From CAZWCE01 sp964632505 (lineage in GTDB: Bacteria; Planctomycetota; Planctomycetia; Pirellulales; Thermoguttaceae): a stretch of 64,000 bases of DNA. Below the pieces are notes generated by a model. That model was not told where the DNA came from and made no database searches. It saw only the letters and a program-made list of their open reading frames with translations. Both the position numbers and the translations under genes were made by a program. Of the stretch, positions 18,036 to 26,464 are shown one piece after another; position 1 is the first letter of the stretch, and every line of letters starts with the position of its first letter. Where the stretch lies: positions 124,001 to 188,000 of the forward strand of contig CAZWCE010000003.1 of NCBI GenBank assembly GCA_964632505.1, given 5' to 3'.

Positions 18036-18674
18036 ATGAAGCGGCTGCTTCTTTGTTTACTTGTTCTGACCGGTCTCGGCCAGTCGTTCGGCTGCGTATG
18101 CTATCCGCTTGCGAGCTGCGGTGTGCCGGGAACGGTTTGCGATCCCTGCGTCGATCCCTGCCTGGAACCTTGCGGGGTGGAGGCATGCGAGTGCGGCACC
18201 TGCGGTCCCGTCCCGGTGGTACGCCCCTGCGGTCCCGGTCTGCTCGCGGTGGCCGGCCATGTCGTCGCCGCGCCGGTCCGCTGGGTCCACGGCATCTTCA
18301 CCCACGGCACCTATCCGAGCTGCGGTTGCGGCGAAGTCTATTACGGCGATTACGTGAACCATCCCCCCGACTTCTGCGATCCTTGCGATCAATGCGGCAA
18401 CTACATCGGGCCCGGCGCCGTTTGCGATACCTGCGCTCCCTCCTACGGACATTCCGCCGCCACCTGTAGTTCTCCGGGATGCGTCACGCAACATGTGGTC
18501 CATCTCGGCGACGGGCCGAGCCCCCTTCGAGAAGACCTCGTGGCAAGACAAGCGCCGCCCGAAGCCGAGCGCGTGGCTCCACAAGTCGTCGAGCGAAACG
18601 CTTTTCAAAATCGCGCCGCCCGACAAGTTCGACAAGCCGCCTACCGTTCCCCGCAATCGACCCGCATTCGCTGA
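18036..18674 (+). CDS. Cys-rich secreted protein of unknown function
   Basis: A 212-residue protein. MKRLLLCLLVLTGLGQSFGC is an export signal; the GQSFGC end could be a lipobox. The mature part has about 25 cysteines, mostly in short clusters (CDPCVDPCLEPCG, ACECGTCG, PSCGCGE, CDPCDQCG, VCDTCAP), and a Pro/Tyr-rich middle. The last 60 residues are Arg/Gln-rich without cysteines. It could be disulfide-locked surface or cell-wall material, as known for Cys-rich planctomycete envelope proteins, or a metal binder; neither is shown. The GTGGAG upstream of the ATG at 18036 decides the start. A 52-codon Cys-poor extension in frame is not believed. Confidence 0.75.
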   Translation: MKRLLLCLLVLTGLGQSFGCVCYPLASCGVPGTVCDPCVDPCLEPCGVEACECGTCGPVPVVRPCGPGLLAVAGHVVAAPVRWVHGIFTHGTYPSCGCGEVYYGDYVNHPPDFCDPCDQCGNYIGPGAVCDTCAPSYGHSAATCSSPGCVTQHVVHLGDGPSPLREDLVARQAPPEAERVAPQVVERNAFQNRAARQVRQAAYRSPQSTRIR

Positions 18675-18740
18675 CAAGTACACTCACCTCTCTCCCATCA
18701 CAGAATTGTTTTTCGATCCAACGAGGCAAGGAGACACGCC

Positions 18741-20660
18741 ATGACGCTCCATCAATCCATCGCCCGCAAAATCGCTCTCGGCGTTTGCAGCCTGCACATC
18801 ACCGGAACCTTCCTCTGTTGCGGAGTTCTGGCTCAGGCGGCCGAAGCCCCCAGCGTGAGTCAGGCGCTCCGACTGGTTCCCACGCAGGAAGAAGTCGACA
18901 TGGACCGCCCCACCGGCGAAGAAATCGAGAAATGCACGCTCGAATCCTACAAGGACAACTCCGGTTGGGTCGTTCTCGATCCCCAAGGCAGAACGCTTCG
19001 AACCTTCGTCGATACCGATGGCGATAAAGTGCTCGACCAGTGGAGCTATTACAAAAACGGTCTGGAGGTCTTCCGCGATATCGACACCAACGGCAACACC
19101 AAGGTCGACAAGTGCCGCTGGTTCCATACCAACGGCCTTCGGACCGGAATCGATGAAAACGAAGACGGCGTGATCGATCGCTGGGAGATGATCTCCGCCG
19201 AAGAAGTCACTCAAGAAATCGCCCGGGCGCTCACGACGCGCGATATCAAGCGCTTCATGCGGGTGACGCTCACCCCCCGACAGCTCCAATCTCTCGGAGT
19301 GGGGCCGGAACTGGAAAAGAAGATCGGTCAAAAACTGAGCTCACTGGAAAGTGACTTCCAGAAGATCGCTTCCGAAAGCCCGCTCGCCCGCGGTGCCGAG
19401 TGGGTCCAATTCAGCGGCAATCGCCCCGGTTTGGTTCCGGCGGGAAAGAATGGGCAGACGAAGGACATCCAAGTCTATCAAAACGTCGTGGCGATCGTGC
19501 AGGACGGCCAAGCCCACAAACAGCTTTTCATCGGAACGCTCATCCGCGTTGGAGATACCTGGCGAACGATCGATGTCCCGACGCTCGATAGCGATCGGCA
19601 GACCGCCGGCATGGAGAACAACATCTTCTATCCCGATCCCGACTCTTTGGCCCAAAACGCCATGGGCGCTGTCTCGCCACCTTCGGAAAAAGTGCAGAAG
19701 ATGATCGAACAGATCGAAGAGCTTCAGGTGAAGGCGCAGTCGACGCCCCCGGACCAGGTTCCCCCGATCTACGACCGCATCGTCGATTTGATGATTCAGG
19801 TGGCCAACGAGTCGGACAGCGAATCGGAATACGACATGTGGATCCGGCAAACCGCCGACATCATCAGTGCCGCCGTCCAAACGGGGACGTATCCCAGCGG
19901 AGGACGCCACTTGACGACCCTGCTCGGCAAAGCCAAGGCCGAGGACAACCAAGATCTGACCGCTCACATCCGCTTCCGACAGATCACCGCCGACTATTAC
20001 TCGAAACTGCTCGGGGAAGATCCCGATTACGCGGAGATCCAGGTCGAATGGATGAAGGATCTCGAGGCGTTCGCCAACGAATATCCCGATGCCCCCGCCA
20101 CCGCGGAAGCGATGCTCCAACTTGCCTTGAACCGGGAATTCGGCGGCCAGGAAGACGACGCCACCAAATGGTACGAGAAGATCGTGGAACGCTTCCCCAA
20201 TAGCGAATTCGCGAAAAAGGCCGAAGGATCGCTTCGGCGACTGCAATCGGTCGGAAAACAGCTCACCTTCCAGGGAAACACCGTCAACGGGAAGAAGATC
20301 GATATCAGCAACTACCGCGGCAATGTCGTCCTGTTGCACTTCTGGGCGAGCTGGTCCGATCCCAGCGTGGAAAACATGGAGATGCTCAAATCGTTGGCCC
20401 AACGCTACGGCAACATGGGGCTGGAGATCATCGGCATCAATCTCGACAACGATCCGGAGGCGATGTCGCGATTCCTCTCTCAGAATCCGCTCCCTTGGCC
20501 GCAAATCCACGAGGAAGGGGGACTCGACAGCCGCCCGGCGAACTATCTCGGCGTGCAAACGCCCCCGATGATGATGCTCATCGACAAGGACGGCCGGGTC
20601 ATTCGCCACAACGTCCAAACCGTGGAACTCGATCGCGAATTGCGGAATCTCATTCGCTGA
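18741..20660 (+). CDS. Exported TlpA-like redoxin without active-site cysteines, with EF-hand-like loops
   Basis: A 639-residue protein with a signal peptide (residues 1-34). Residues 91-149 carry three calcium-loop-like segments: DTDGDKVLDQWS, DTNGNTKVDKCR and DENEDGVIDRWE. A long helical region follows (about 225-490), with a TPR-like end (EAMLQLALNREFGGQEDDATKWYEKI). The C-terminal domain is TlpA/AhpC-like (VVLLHFWASWSDPSVENM), but where a thioredoxin has CXXC this has S539-D-P-S542. A cis-Pro loop is present (VQTPPMMMLI). The fold is recognisable but disulfide exchange should be lost; a binding or structural role is inferred. AAGGAG lies 7 bases before the ATG. A strong terminator follows at 20709. 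Confidence 0.85.
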   Translation: MTLHQSIARKIALGVCSLHITGTFLCCGVLAQAAEAPSVSQALRLVPTQEEVDMDRPTGEEIEKCTLESYKDNSGWVVLDPQGRTLRTFVDTDGDKVLDQWSYYKNGLEVFRDIDTNGNTKVDKCRWFHTNGLRTGIDENEDGVIDRWEMISAEEVTQEIARALTTRDIKRFMRVTLTPRQLQSLGVGPELEKKIGQKLSSLESDFQKIASESPLARGAEWVQFSGNRPGLVPAGKNGQTKDIQVYQNVVAIVQDGQAHKQLFIGTLIRVGDTWRTIDVPTLDSDRQTAGMENNIFYPDPDSLAQNAMGAVSPPSEKVQKMIEQIEELQVKAQSTPPDQVPPIYDRIVDLMIQVANESDSESEYDMWIRQTADIISAAVQTGTYPSGGRHLTTLLGKAKAEDNQDLTAHIRFRQITADYYSKLLGEDPDYAEIQVEWMKDLEAFANEYPDAPATAEAMLQLALNREFGGQEDDATKWYEKIVERFPNSEFAKKAEGSLRRLQSVGKQLTFQGNTVNGKKIDISNYRGNVVLLHFWASWSDPSVENMEMLKSLAQRYGNMGLEIIGINLDNDPEAMSRFLSQNPLPWPQIHEEGGLDSRPANYLGVQTPPMMMLIDKDGRVIRHNVQTVELDRELRNLIR

Positions 20661-20708
20661 AGATCGAACCCCGAAATATCCCTTGGCTCGCTCTCTGAGC
20701 CTTTGCAT

Positions 20709-20738
20709 CGCACGGCGTTTTCGCGTCGTGCGTTTTTT
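20709..20738 (+). terminator. Intrinsic terminator after the redoxin-like gene
   Basis: CGCACG-GCG, loop TTTT, CGC-GT-CGTGCG, followed by six T (20733-20738). The stem has one two-base bulge. It lies 48 bases after the redoxin stop codon and separates it from the next promoter. Confidence 0.8.
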
Positions 20739-20754
20739 GTGCGCCCCCGGAACA

Positions 20755-20783
20755 TTGCCCGGAAGGAAAACCTCCTGTATAAT
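20755..20783 (+). promoter_or_regulatory. Sigma-70-type promoter of the Gfo/Idh/MocA gene
   Basis: TTGCCC (20755-20760), 17-base spacer, perfect TATAAT (20778-20783). It sits just after the terminator of the preceding gene, with a leader of about 105 bases before the ATG at 20895. Confidence 0.7.
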
Positions 20784-20894
20784 CGGAACGATCTCGACCG
20801 AGGCCGGTCTCGCGTCGAGGGAAACGGCGAGCCGCATCGCTCCACTGCGAGGCAACTGAGTCATGGAAACCACGTAGACGAGAAAGGATCCCCC

Positions 20895-22073
20895 ATGGAG
20901 AAAAAGAACGTTCGAACCGGGATTGTCGGCGCCGGGTTCTCCGCCACATTTCACTACCACGCTCTGCAAAAGGTCTACGGCACCAACATCGATGTGATCG
21001 GGGTGCACACGCTCGACGACTCCGGCAAAGGCTACGCGGCGGAACGGGGCATTCAGTTCTTCGCCGACCTGGAAAGCATGCTCGACGCGGTCGATGCGAT
21101 CCATATTTGCGTGCCGCCGATGGGTCACGAGCCGATCTCGGTGGCGGCTCTGGAACGCGACAAATTCGTCATCTGCGAAAAGCCGCTGACCGGCTATTTC
21201 GGGGATGGGAGTGAAGACTTCCACTGGGACCACGCCGACAAGGCGGTCGCCCTCGAAACGGCCTTGGAAAGCGTCGAGCGAATCCTCCAGGCGGAAAAGA
21301 AGAGCCAAGGGAAACTTCTCTATGCCGAAAACTGGGTCTACGCGCCCTCGATTCAGAAGGAAGTGGAAATCCTTCGCAAGACCGGCGGCCAGATTCTTTG
21401 GATCCACGGCGAAGAGGCTCACAGCGGATCGCACTCGGTCGACTACGCCTACTCCGCCCGATGCGGCGGCGGAGTGCTGATCGGCAAGGGCTGCCACCCG
21501 TTGACCGCGGCGTTGTACCTGAAACGCGTCGAAGGGATCGCTCGCGACGGCAAGCCGATCCGCCCGGTGAGCGTCACCGCCCGCGCGTACGGCATGACCC
21601 GGATGGACCATTTCCGGGACGAGGGACACATCCGATGCAGCTATTATGATATCGACGACTTCGCGATGATCCACGTCGACTTCGAGGACGGCACCTGCGC
21701 CACGCTGCTGACCAGCGACATCGTCCTTGGCGGCATCCACAACTGGCTCGAAGTCTGCGCCAACAACCACCGCACCCGGTGCAACATCAATCCGAACAAC
21801 GCCATGGAAACCTACAACCCGGTCGAGGATAACTTCAAGGACATCTACGTACTCGAGAAGATCGGCACGAAGCAGGGTTGGGCAATGACCTCTCCGGATG
21901 AGGACTGGTTCACCGGCTACCCGCAGGAGATCGAGGCGTTTTACCGGACGATCGCCTACGGAGACCCCGCCGAGAGCGACAGCATTCTCGCCGCCGATTC
22001 GATCTCCACCATCTACAGCGCGTACGTTTCCGCCGACCGGAAAGGGCAGGCCGTCGAGGTGCAAACCTTCTGA
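20895..22073 (+). CDS. Gfo/Idh/MocA-family NAD(P)-dependent oxidoreductase
   Basis: A 392-residue protein. GIVGAGFSATFHYHAL near the start is the dinucleotide-binding motif, and CEKPLTG near residues 98-104 contains the catalytic-type Lys of the EKP motif. The C-terminal half is the usual alpha/beta domain (GGVLIGKGCHPL, GYPQEIEAFYRTIAYG). The family oxidises or reduces sugars, inositols and related compounds; the substrate cannot be told. An insertion after EKPLTG (FGDGSEDFHWDHAD) is not typical. The ATG at 20895 with AAAGGA is chosen over a longer basic extension. It converges on a second family member with only 25 bases between the stops. Confidence 0.88.
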   Translation: MEKKNVRTGIVGAGFSATFHYHALQKVYGTNIDVIGVHTLDDSGKGYAAERGIQFFADLESMLDAVDAIHICVPPMGHEPISVAALERDKFVICEKPLTGYFGDGSEDFHWDHADKAVALETALESVERILQAEKKSQGKLLYAENWVYAPSIQKEVEILRKTGGQILWIHGEEAHSGSHSVDYAYSARCGGGVLIGKGCHPLTAALYLKRVEGIARDGKPIRPVSVTARAYGMTRMDHFRDEGHIRCSYYDIDDFAMIHVDFEDGTCATLLTSDIVLGGIHNWLEVCANNHRTRCNINPNNAMETYNPVEDNFKDIYVLEKIGTKQGWAMTSPDEDWFTGYPQEIEAFYRTIAYGDPAESDSILAADSISTIYSAYVSADRKGQAVEVQTF

Positions 22074-22098
22074 GAACCGTCGATGCCAAACGGCCCGA

Positions 22099-23217
22099 CT
22101 ACGAATGCAGCGTGAAATCGGGCAGCGGCACGATTTCGCCGCCGCGCGTCGCCGATTCGTGCGCGCAGATCCCCACACAGGTCCAATTGGCACTGGTTCG
22201 GGCATCGGGGAAAGGAGACCGATCCTCCAACAACGCCCGAATGAATTCGTTGGCCAAATGCGGATGAGATCCCCCGTGCCCACCTCCCTGAACGAAGGAA
22301 AGGTGGTCGGCGTCCTGAATCGTCTGCGTGAACGGCTGAATCTCTTCCGGTAAAAGGTGCGCGTAATCGGGAACCGCCACCCGACCGGGAATCTCCGGCT
22401 CCGGCTTCTTGGCGGTGTGTAAAACGTGCTCCTCACCTTCAATCAGCGCCCACTCGAAGCTCTTCTTCGTTCCATAGACATCGAAACTTTCACGATACTG
22501 TCGGGCGGTATCGAACAGAAACCGCCAGAGCTGCGCGGCGATATCGGAGTTCTGGATCTTCAGATGACACGATTCCACGGCGAACGAATTGCCTGATTTC
22601 TCGGCCAGTCGCGGATCGATCGAGCCCGAGCCGAAACAGCTCACGTATTCCGCACGGCCTTCGACCAGCCCCAGCACCGGGCTGACCACGTGGGTCGCGT
22701 AATGCATCGGGATCATGCGTTCCCAGTACTCCGGCCAGCCCTCCATGTCCTGCGGATGCGAAGCCTTCATGAACTGGATTTTCCCCAGTTCGCCCTTCTG
22801 GTGGAGTTCCTTAATGAACAGGAACTCGCGGCTGTAGACCACCGTCTCGGCCATCATGTACTTCAGGCCGGTCTCATCGACCAGCTCGCAGATCTGACGA
22901 CACTCGTCGATCGTCGTGGCCATAGGCACCGTGCACATGACATGCTTGCCGGCGCGGAGCGCCTCGAGCGACATCCAAGCGTGATCCGGAATGGGCGTAT
23001 TGATATGGACGAAGTCCACCGCCTCGTCGGCGAGAACGTCTTCATAATTTGTGTACCGATGTTCAATCCCGAGCGCATCGCCCAGCTTGTTCAGTTCCGC
23101 CTCGTTGCGGCGGCAAATCGCATGGACGTTCGCCTCGGGATGCTTCTGGTAGATTGGAATGAACTCCGCGCCGAATCCCAGACCGATCATCGCTACATTC
23201 AGTGGCCGGTTTGCCAT
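22099..23217 (-). CDS. Gfo/Idh/MocA-family protein lacking the EKP lysine
   Basis: A 372-residue protein. VAMIGLGFGAEFIPIYQKHP at the N-terminus is the Rossmann nucleotide motif, and HINTPIPDHAWMSLEALRAG is the usual following block. Where most members have EKP with the catalytic Lys, this one has CTVPMATT. Redox activity therefore may be altered, or Lys may be supplied elsewhere. The C-terminal domain includes SHPQDMEGWPEYWERM and a Gly/His-rich stretch (GGGHGGSHPHLANEFI). It ends 25 bases from the convergent paralogue. AGGAGAA is well placed before the ATG. Confidence 0.86.
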   Translation of the reverse strand: MANRPLNVAMIGLGFGAEFIPIYQKHPEANVHAICRRNEAELNKLGDALGIEHRYTNYEDVLADEAVDFVHINTPIPDHAWMSLEALRAGKHVMCTVPMATTIDECRQICELVDETGLKYMMAETVVYSREFLFIKELHQKGELGKIQFMKASHPQDMEGWPEYWERMIPMHYATHVVSPVLGLVEGRAEYVSCFGSGSIDPRLAEKSGNSFAVESCHLKIQNSDIAAQLWRFLFDTARQYRESFDVYGTKKSFEWALIEGEEHVLHTAKKPEPEIPGRVAVPDYAHLLPEEIQPFTQTIQDADHLSFVQGGGHGGSHPHLANEFIRALLEDRSPFPDARTSANWTCVGICAHESATRGGEIVPLPDFTLHS

Positions 23218-24139
23218 ATCATTTCTCCTGTCCTTAATGATTCCTCGCGCCTTTCAGACCGCCGAAGCAATGCCTAGCGGTATTTCCGACGCCTGCGTCC
23301 CTTGCTCGATACAGACGAGAACACTTGCTTCCTCACGCTACCTCCCTTTCCCTCTTGGAAAGACAGGATCGGGGAACCGTGCCCCGTCGGCGTCGGCCAC
23401 CTTAACACTCCAGGTAGGACGATGTCAAGCTCCCGGATTCCGTTGTGGGTATCGTGAATCTTCCTTTCTCAGGGGGCTTGCCGTGATCAAATGACGAGCG
23501 GAATTCGCCCATTTTCGTGCGAACGTCGTTCATCGGCATTCTTTCCCCCATCCTCATGGGAAGAACGCAAAACCTTTTTCAGATCCCCCTCTGGTGGAAG
23601 AACTGGTCTCCCTGAGAGTCCGAAAGACGTCGCCGAGAGCTCCTCGGAAAGTTGCACGACGCAAAGAAAAGCGAAATTCGGACTTCTTTTTCACCGTCGG
23701 AACCGTCGAGGGGGATGGGAAACTTAATTGACACACATTAACTATCTACCCCTTCCTTCCTATACTCACTGCTTTTTATCTTCGATCTTCTTTGCCGAAT
23801 CTAATATTAACAAGTCAAGTGGTCATTATTGGGATTCTGAACATAAGTTATTGAAACACAATTACTTACACCATTGTCGATTGTTTTACACGTCCATTCT
23901 AGGGGGAACATGCCCCCCCGATGTCTTTTTTCAAATCCGCAAGACGGCAACATCCTGATTTTTTCAACCCTAAAATTCTCTAAAGTGCTAGGGTAAGGTT
24001 TTTGGAAATCCGAAAGGAATGGGCTTGACTTTAGTTGTTGCGGCACTTACATTTGAGACGCAGAGAGAGCGTCGGTTCGATCCTCCTTTCGAGCCTTTTT
24101 CGGTACCCCTGGCAGACATTTCTCACGGGAGAAAAAGTC
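23218..24139. other. 922-bp intergenic region with an AT-rich island
   Basis: It separates the divergent Gfo/Idh-type and HU-type genes. The section from about 23720 to 24020 is clearly richer in A and T than its surroundings. At 23902-23917 a GGGGG/CCCCC stem is followed after eight bases by a T run (23926-23931), a weak terminator-like element on the plus strand. The only promoter that reads well is at 24025-24053. No protein frame here has both a good ribosome-binding site and protein-like composition. Confidence 0.6.
24025..24053 (+). promoter_or_regulatory. Sigma-70-type promoter of the HU-like gene
   Basis: TTGACT (24025-24030), 17-base spacer, TACATT (24048-24053). Transcription near 24060 would give a leader of about 80 bases to the GTG start at 24140. 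Confidence 0.6.
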
Positions 24140-24565
24140 GTGACCAAAAAAGAGATTGTCCAGAACATTGCGCAAGAACTGAACGTCACCCAGTTGAAGG
24201 TGAAGCAAATTGTGGATCGCACCTTCGAGTCGATCATTGAGACGCTGGTGGAAAACGAAAGGATCGAGCTGCGAAATTTCGGTGTGTTCGAAGTGAAGTT
24301 ACGGGCTGCGCGGAAAGCGCGAAATCCCCGAACCGAACAGCCTGTTTATGTCCCCGAAAAGTACGTCGTGACGTTCAAGCCGGGAAAATTCATGGAGCAG
24401 CAGGTTCATCAACTGCACAAGACGAAGGTTGAGCAGAACGATGGGCAAATGAGTTCCGCCTCACCATCGACTTCGCCCGCCCCGGAACAGACGCCGGCTC
24501 CCTCGACTCCCTCTCATGAAGCACCGTCCTCCTATCCCTCTTCCGATGACGGCATGTCCTTCTGA
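24140..24565 (+). CDS. HU/IHF-family DNA-binding protein with Ser/Pro-rich tail
   Basis: A 141-residue protein. Residues 1-95 are a standard HU/IHF fold: TKKEIVQNIAQELN, the helix VKQIVDRTFESIIETLVENE, the core RIELRNFGVFEVKLRAAR, the DNA-binding arm RKARNPRTEQPVYVPEK and the closing strand VVTFKPGK. Residues of about 97-141 form a low-complexity tail (SSASPSTSPAPEQTPAPS) not found in ordinary HU. It should bend and compact DNA. The start is GTG with a GGGAGAAAA stretch upstream. The tail may be a flexible interaction arm; this is inference. Confidence 0.9.
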   Translation: MTKKEIVQNIAQELNVTQLKVKQIVDRTFESIIETLVENERIELRNFGVFEVKLRAARKARNPRTEQPVYVPEKYVVTFKPGKFMEQQVHQLHKTKVEQNDGQMSSASPSTSPAPEQTPAPSTPSHEAPSSYPSSDDGMSF

Positions 24566-24958
24566 GGAAAAGAGTTATCGATTTCTCAAAAAGGGGACGA
24601 CCAAGGGATTTCCTTTCGGAATCGACAAGGAAAACGTCAATTCCGCATTCCAATTCCTTCTTTTCACTTTCCTTTTATCCGATTATGGAAAAAGTGAGAA
24701 TCTCTCTCTGACCCCCTCTTCTTGACATTATCCTTCCCCCTGCATTCACTGCTCCGTCCCAGAGCGAGGCCGAAACGCTTTTCTCGAAGGCGATCTCACG
24801 GCGACTTCTCGCAAATCCGGTCCGAAGGATCAAAGTTTTCTACAGTTCTGCGGCTTCGCGTTCCGATGAGTACAAAGTCTAGCGATCATAGTGCTTCATC
24901 CGCAAAAACAACCGGAGAGGGAAACTCCGTATTTGTAAGCCTCATGGAGGAGTCCGTC
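24566..24958 (+). other. 393-bp gap between HU and small lipoprotein genes
   Basis: No gene seen. A possible promoter is TTGACA (24722-24727), 17-base spacer, TTCACT (24745-24750), with a good -35 but weak -10. The leader to the ATG at 24959 would be about 200 bases. The first 150 bases after the HU stop are AT-rich, with no clear terminator hairpin. Confidence 0.4.
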
Positions 24959-25177
24959 ATGCGTAAGTTATTGCTGGCGATTGTATTGGGATGTCTCATC
25001 AGCAGCTCCACCGGCTGCGTGCTGCCGGGATATTCCGGGCAACCCGAGCGTCGCGTTCAACAGTTGATCTATACGTCGGAGAATCAGCGCCATATTCTCG
25101 ACGAATGGGAACGGGCTTGGCTGCTCGATCAACCGGTGCACCTGAATCCCTACCGTACGCATGGCGGCATCATCTAG
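24959..25177 (+). CDS. Small lipoprotein of unknown function
   Basis: A 72-residue protein. MRKLLLAIVLGCLISSSTGC is a lipoprotein signal peptide with the modified Cys at residue 20. The short mature part (CVLPGYSGQPERRVQQLIYTS) contains a Trp-rich helix (ILDEWERAWLLDQP) and ends in HLNPYRTHGGII. The pattern is familiar from planctomycete genomes, but no function is known to me. GGAGG at 24946 sets the start. It stands alone with no same-strand partner closer than 248 bases. Confidence 0.75.
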   Translation: MRKLLLAIVLGCLISSSTGCVLPGYSGQPERRVQQLIYTSENQRHILDEWERAWLLDQPVHLNPYRTHGGII

Positions 25178-25274
25178 TCTCGGCTAGCGGAATCCCGTTC
25201 GGAGTGAGATCTCCGGGGGATCGCAAATCGTCACGGCTAGGTTTCCCCGTACCGATGGTGACGAAACACCACGG

Positions 25275-25314
25275 ACGCAAGTATCTTCAGTCCTTGCGAC
25301 GAGTATACTTGCGT
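25275..25314. repeat. Perfect 10-bp inverted repeat with 20-base loop
   Basis: ACGCAAGTAT (25275-25284) and ATACTTGCGT (25305-25314). The loop contains CTTGCGA, which could pair instead with the left arm, so two alternative hairpins exist. It lies between the lipoprotein stop and the hydrolase start. There is no T run, so a classic terminator is unlikely. Confidence 0.5.
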
Positions 25315-25425
25315 TCGCTATTTCTTGAAGGCTCTAGACCTTGTCTTTTCTTTCTCTCCATCTGGGTGTAAACTGGCGGTAGCTTCACCGATGATTCCCT
25401 CATTACTCTCTTGCCGCACGCACCC

Positions 25426-26310
25426 ATGCCCGATCTCGACTGGAAAATGCTCTACCCGTTCGCTTCGCACTTCGCGAAGATCGACGGCTTCCAATACCAC
25501 TATCTCGATGAAGGAAACGGCCCTGCGCTGCTGATGGTGCACGGCAACCCGACTTGGTCGTTCTACTGGCGGAATCTCATCCCGGCGCTGCGCGATCGGT
25601 ATCGGATCATCGCTGTCGATCACCTCGGTTGTGGCCACTCGGAGACCCCCACCGAATCGGAGTATCCCTACACACTCGAACGGCGTATCGAGAATCTCCG
25701 CGAACTGGTCGATCGGCTCGAGTTACGCAACATCACACTCGTGGCCCATGACTGGGGCGGGGCGATCGGCATGGGCACGGCGACCCGCATGCCGGAGCGA
25801 TTCTCTCGATTTATCTTCATGAACACCGCTGCATTTCGGAGCCGGCGCTGCCCCTGGCGGATCCGAGCTTGCCGCATTCCATTGCTGGGAAGACTCGCCG
25901 TCCAGGGCGGCAACCTTTTCGCCCGCGCCGCCCTCCGCATGGCGACCGAGAAACCGGAACGCTTGACCGCCCCATTACGCCGAGGATTGCTCGCGCCCTA
26001 CGATAGCTGGCATCACCGAACGGCGGTCTACCGATTTGTTCAAGATATCCCCCTGCGTCCTTCCCATCCGACGTACGCCACCCTCCGAGAGATCGAAGAG
26101 AGGCTGAACCTTTTCCGACATCATCCGATGTGCCTGATCTGGGGGATGCGCGATTGGTGCTTCTCGCCGCACTTCTTGCAACGCTTCCAAGAATATTTTC
26201 CCCAAGCGGAAGTCCACCCGATCGAAGACGCCGGCCATTATGTCGTCGAGGACGCCCACGAACGGATCATCCCGATTCTGGATTCCTTCCTCTCCGACAG
26301 CAAGGAGTGA
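25426..26310 (+). CDS. Alpha/beta hydrolase, haloalkane dehalogenase / OleB type
   Basis: A 294-residue protein. HGNPTWSFYWRNLIPAL is the oxyanion-hole segment of the haloalkane dehalogenase group. The nucleophile is D109 in VAHDWGGAIG; the later acid lies in GMRDWCFSP and the His in DAGHYVVED. The cap region NTAAFRSRRCPWRIRACRIPLLG resembles OleB, the beta-lactone decarboxylase that makes the alkene in long-chain olefin synthesis. A haloalkane dehalogenase or epoxide hydrolase role is the alternative. The start is uncertain (TTG at 25411 or ATG at 25426, neither with a clear Shine-Dalgarno sequence). An OleC-like ligase gene lies at 54-56 kb, not adjacent. Confidence 0.85.
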   Translation: MPDLDWKMLYPFASHFAKIDGFQYHYLDEGNGPALLMVHGNPTWSFYWRNLIPALRDRYRIIAVDHLGCGHSETPTESEYPYTLERRIENLRELVDRLELRNITLVAHDWGGAIGMGTATRMPERFSRFIFMNTAAFRSRRCPWRIRACRIPLLGRLAVQGGNLFARAALRMATEKPERLTAPLRRGLLAPYDSWHHRTAVYRFVQDIPLRPSHPTYATLREIEERLNLFRHHPMCLIWGMRDWCFSPHFLQRFQEYFPQAEVHPIEDAGHYVVEDAHERIIPILDSFLSDSKE

Positions 26311-26464
26311 TCAATGCTCATCGCCCGATCTAAGCCACATTTCTCCTGGTATTTCACTATCCTCGATCAGGGCGAACAAGAGGTGGCCCTATTGACGAAA
26401 TCGTTGTGAGGGCAAAGCGGAGAACTGTCAACCCCGGCACGTCCTTCCACGAATCTCCTAGCGT

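Noticed and set aside
19341..22442. 1033-codon open frame on the minus strand across two plus-strand genes
   Set aside because: Both opposite genes are clear protein families with good starts and a terminator and promoter between them; the minus frame has no recognisable domain.
24059..24090. GGTTCGATCC, similar to a tRNA T-loop
   Set aside because: The flanking bases do not form the T-arm stem, and no acceptor, D-arm or anticodon arm can be drawn.
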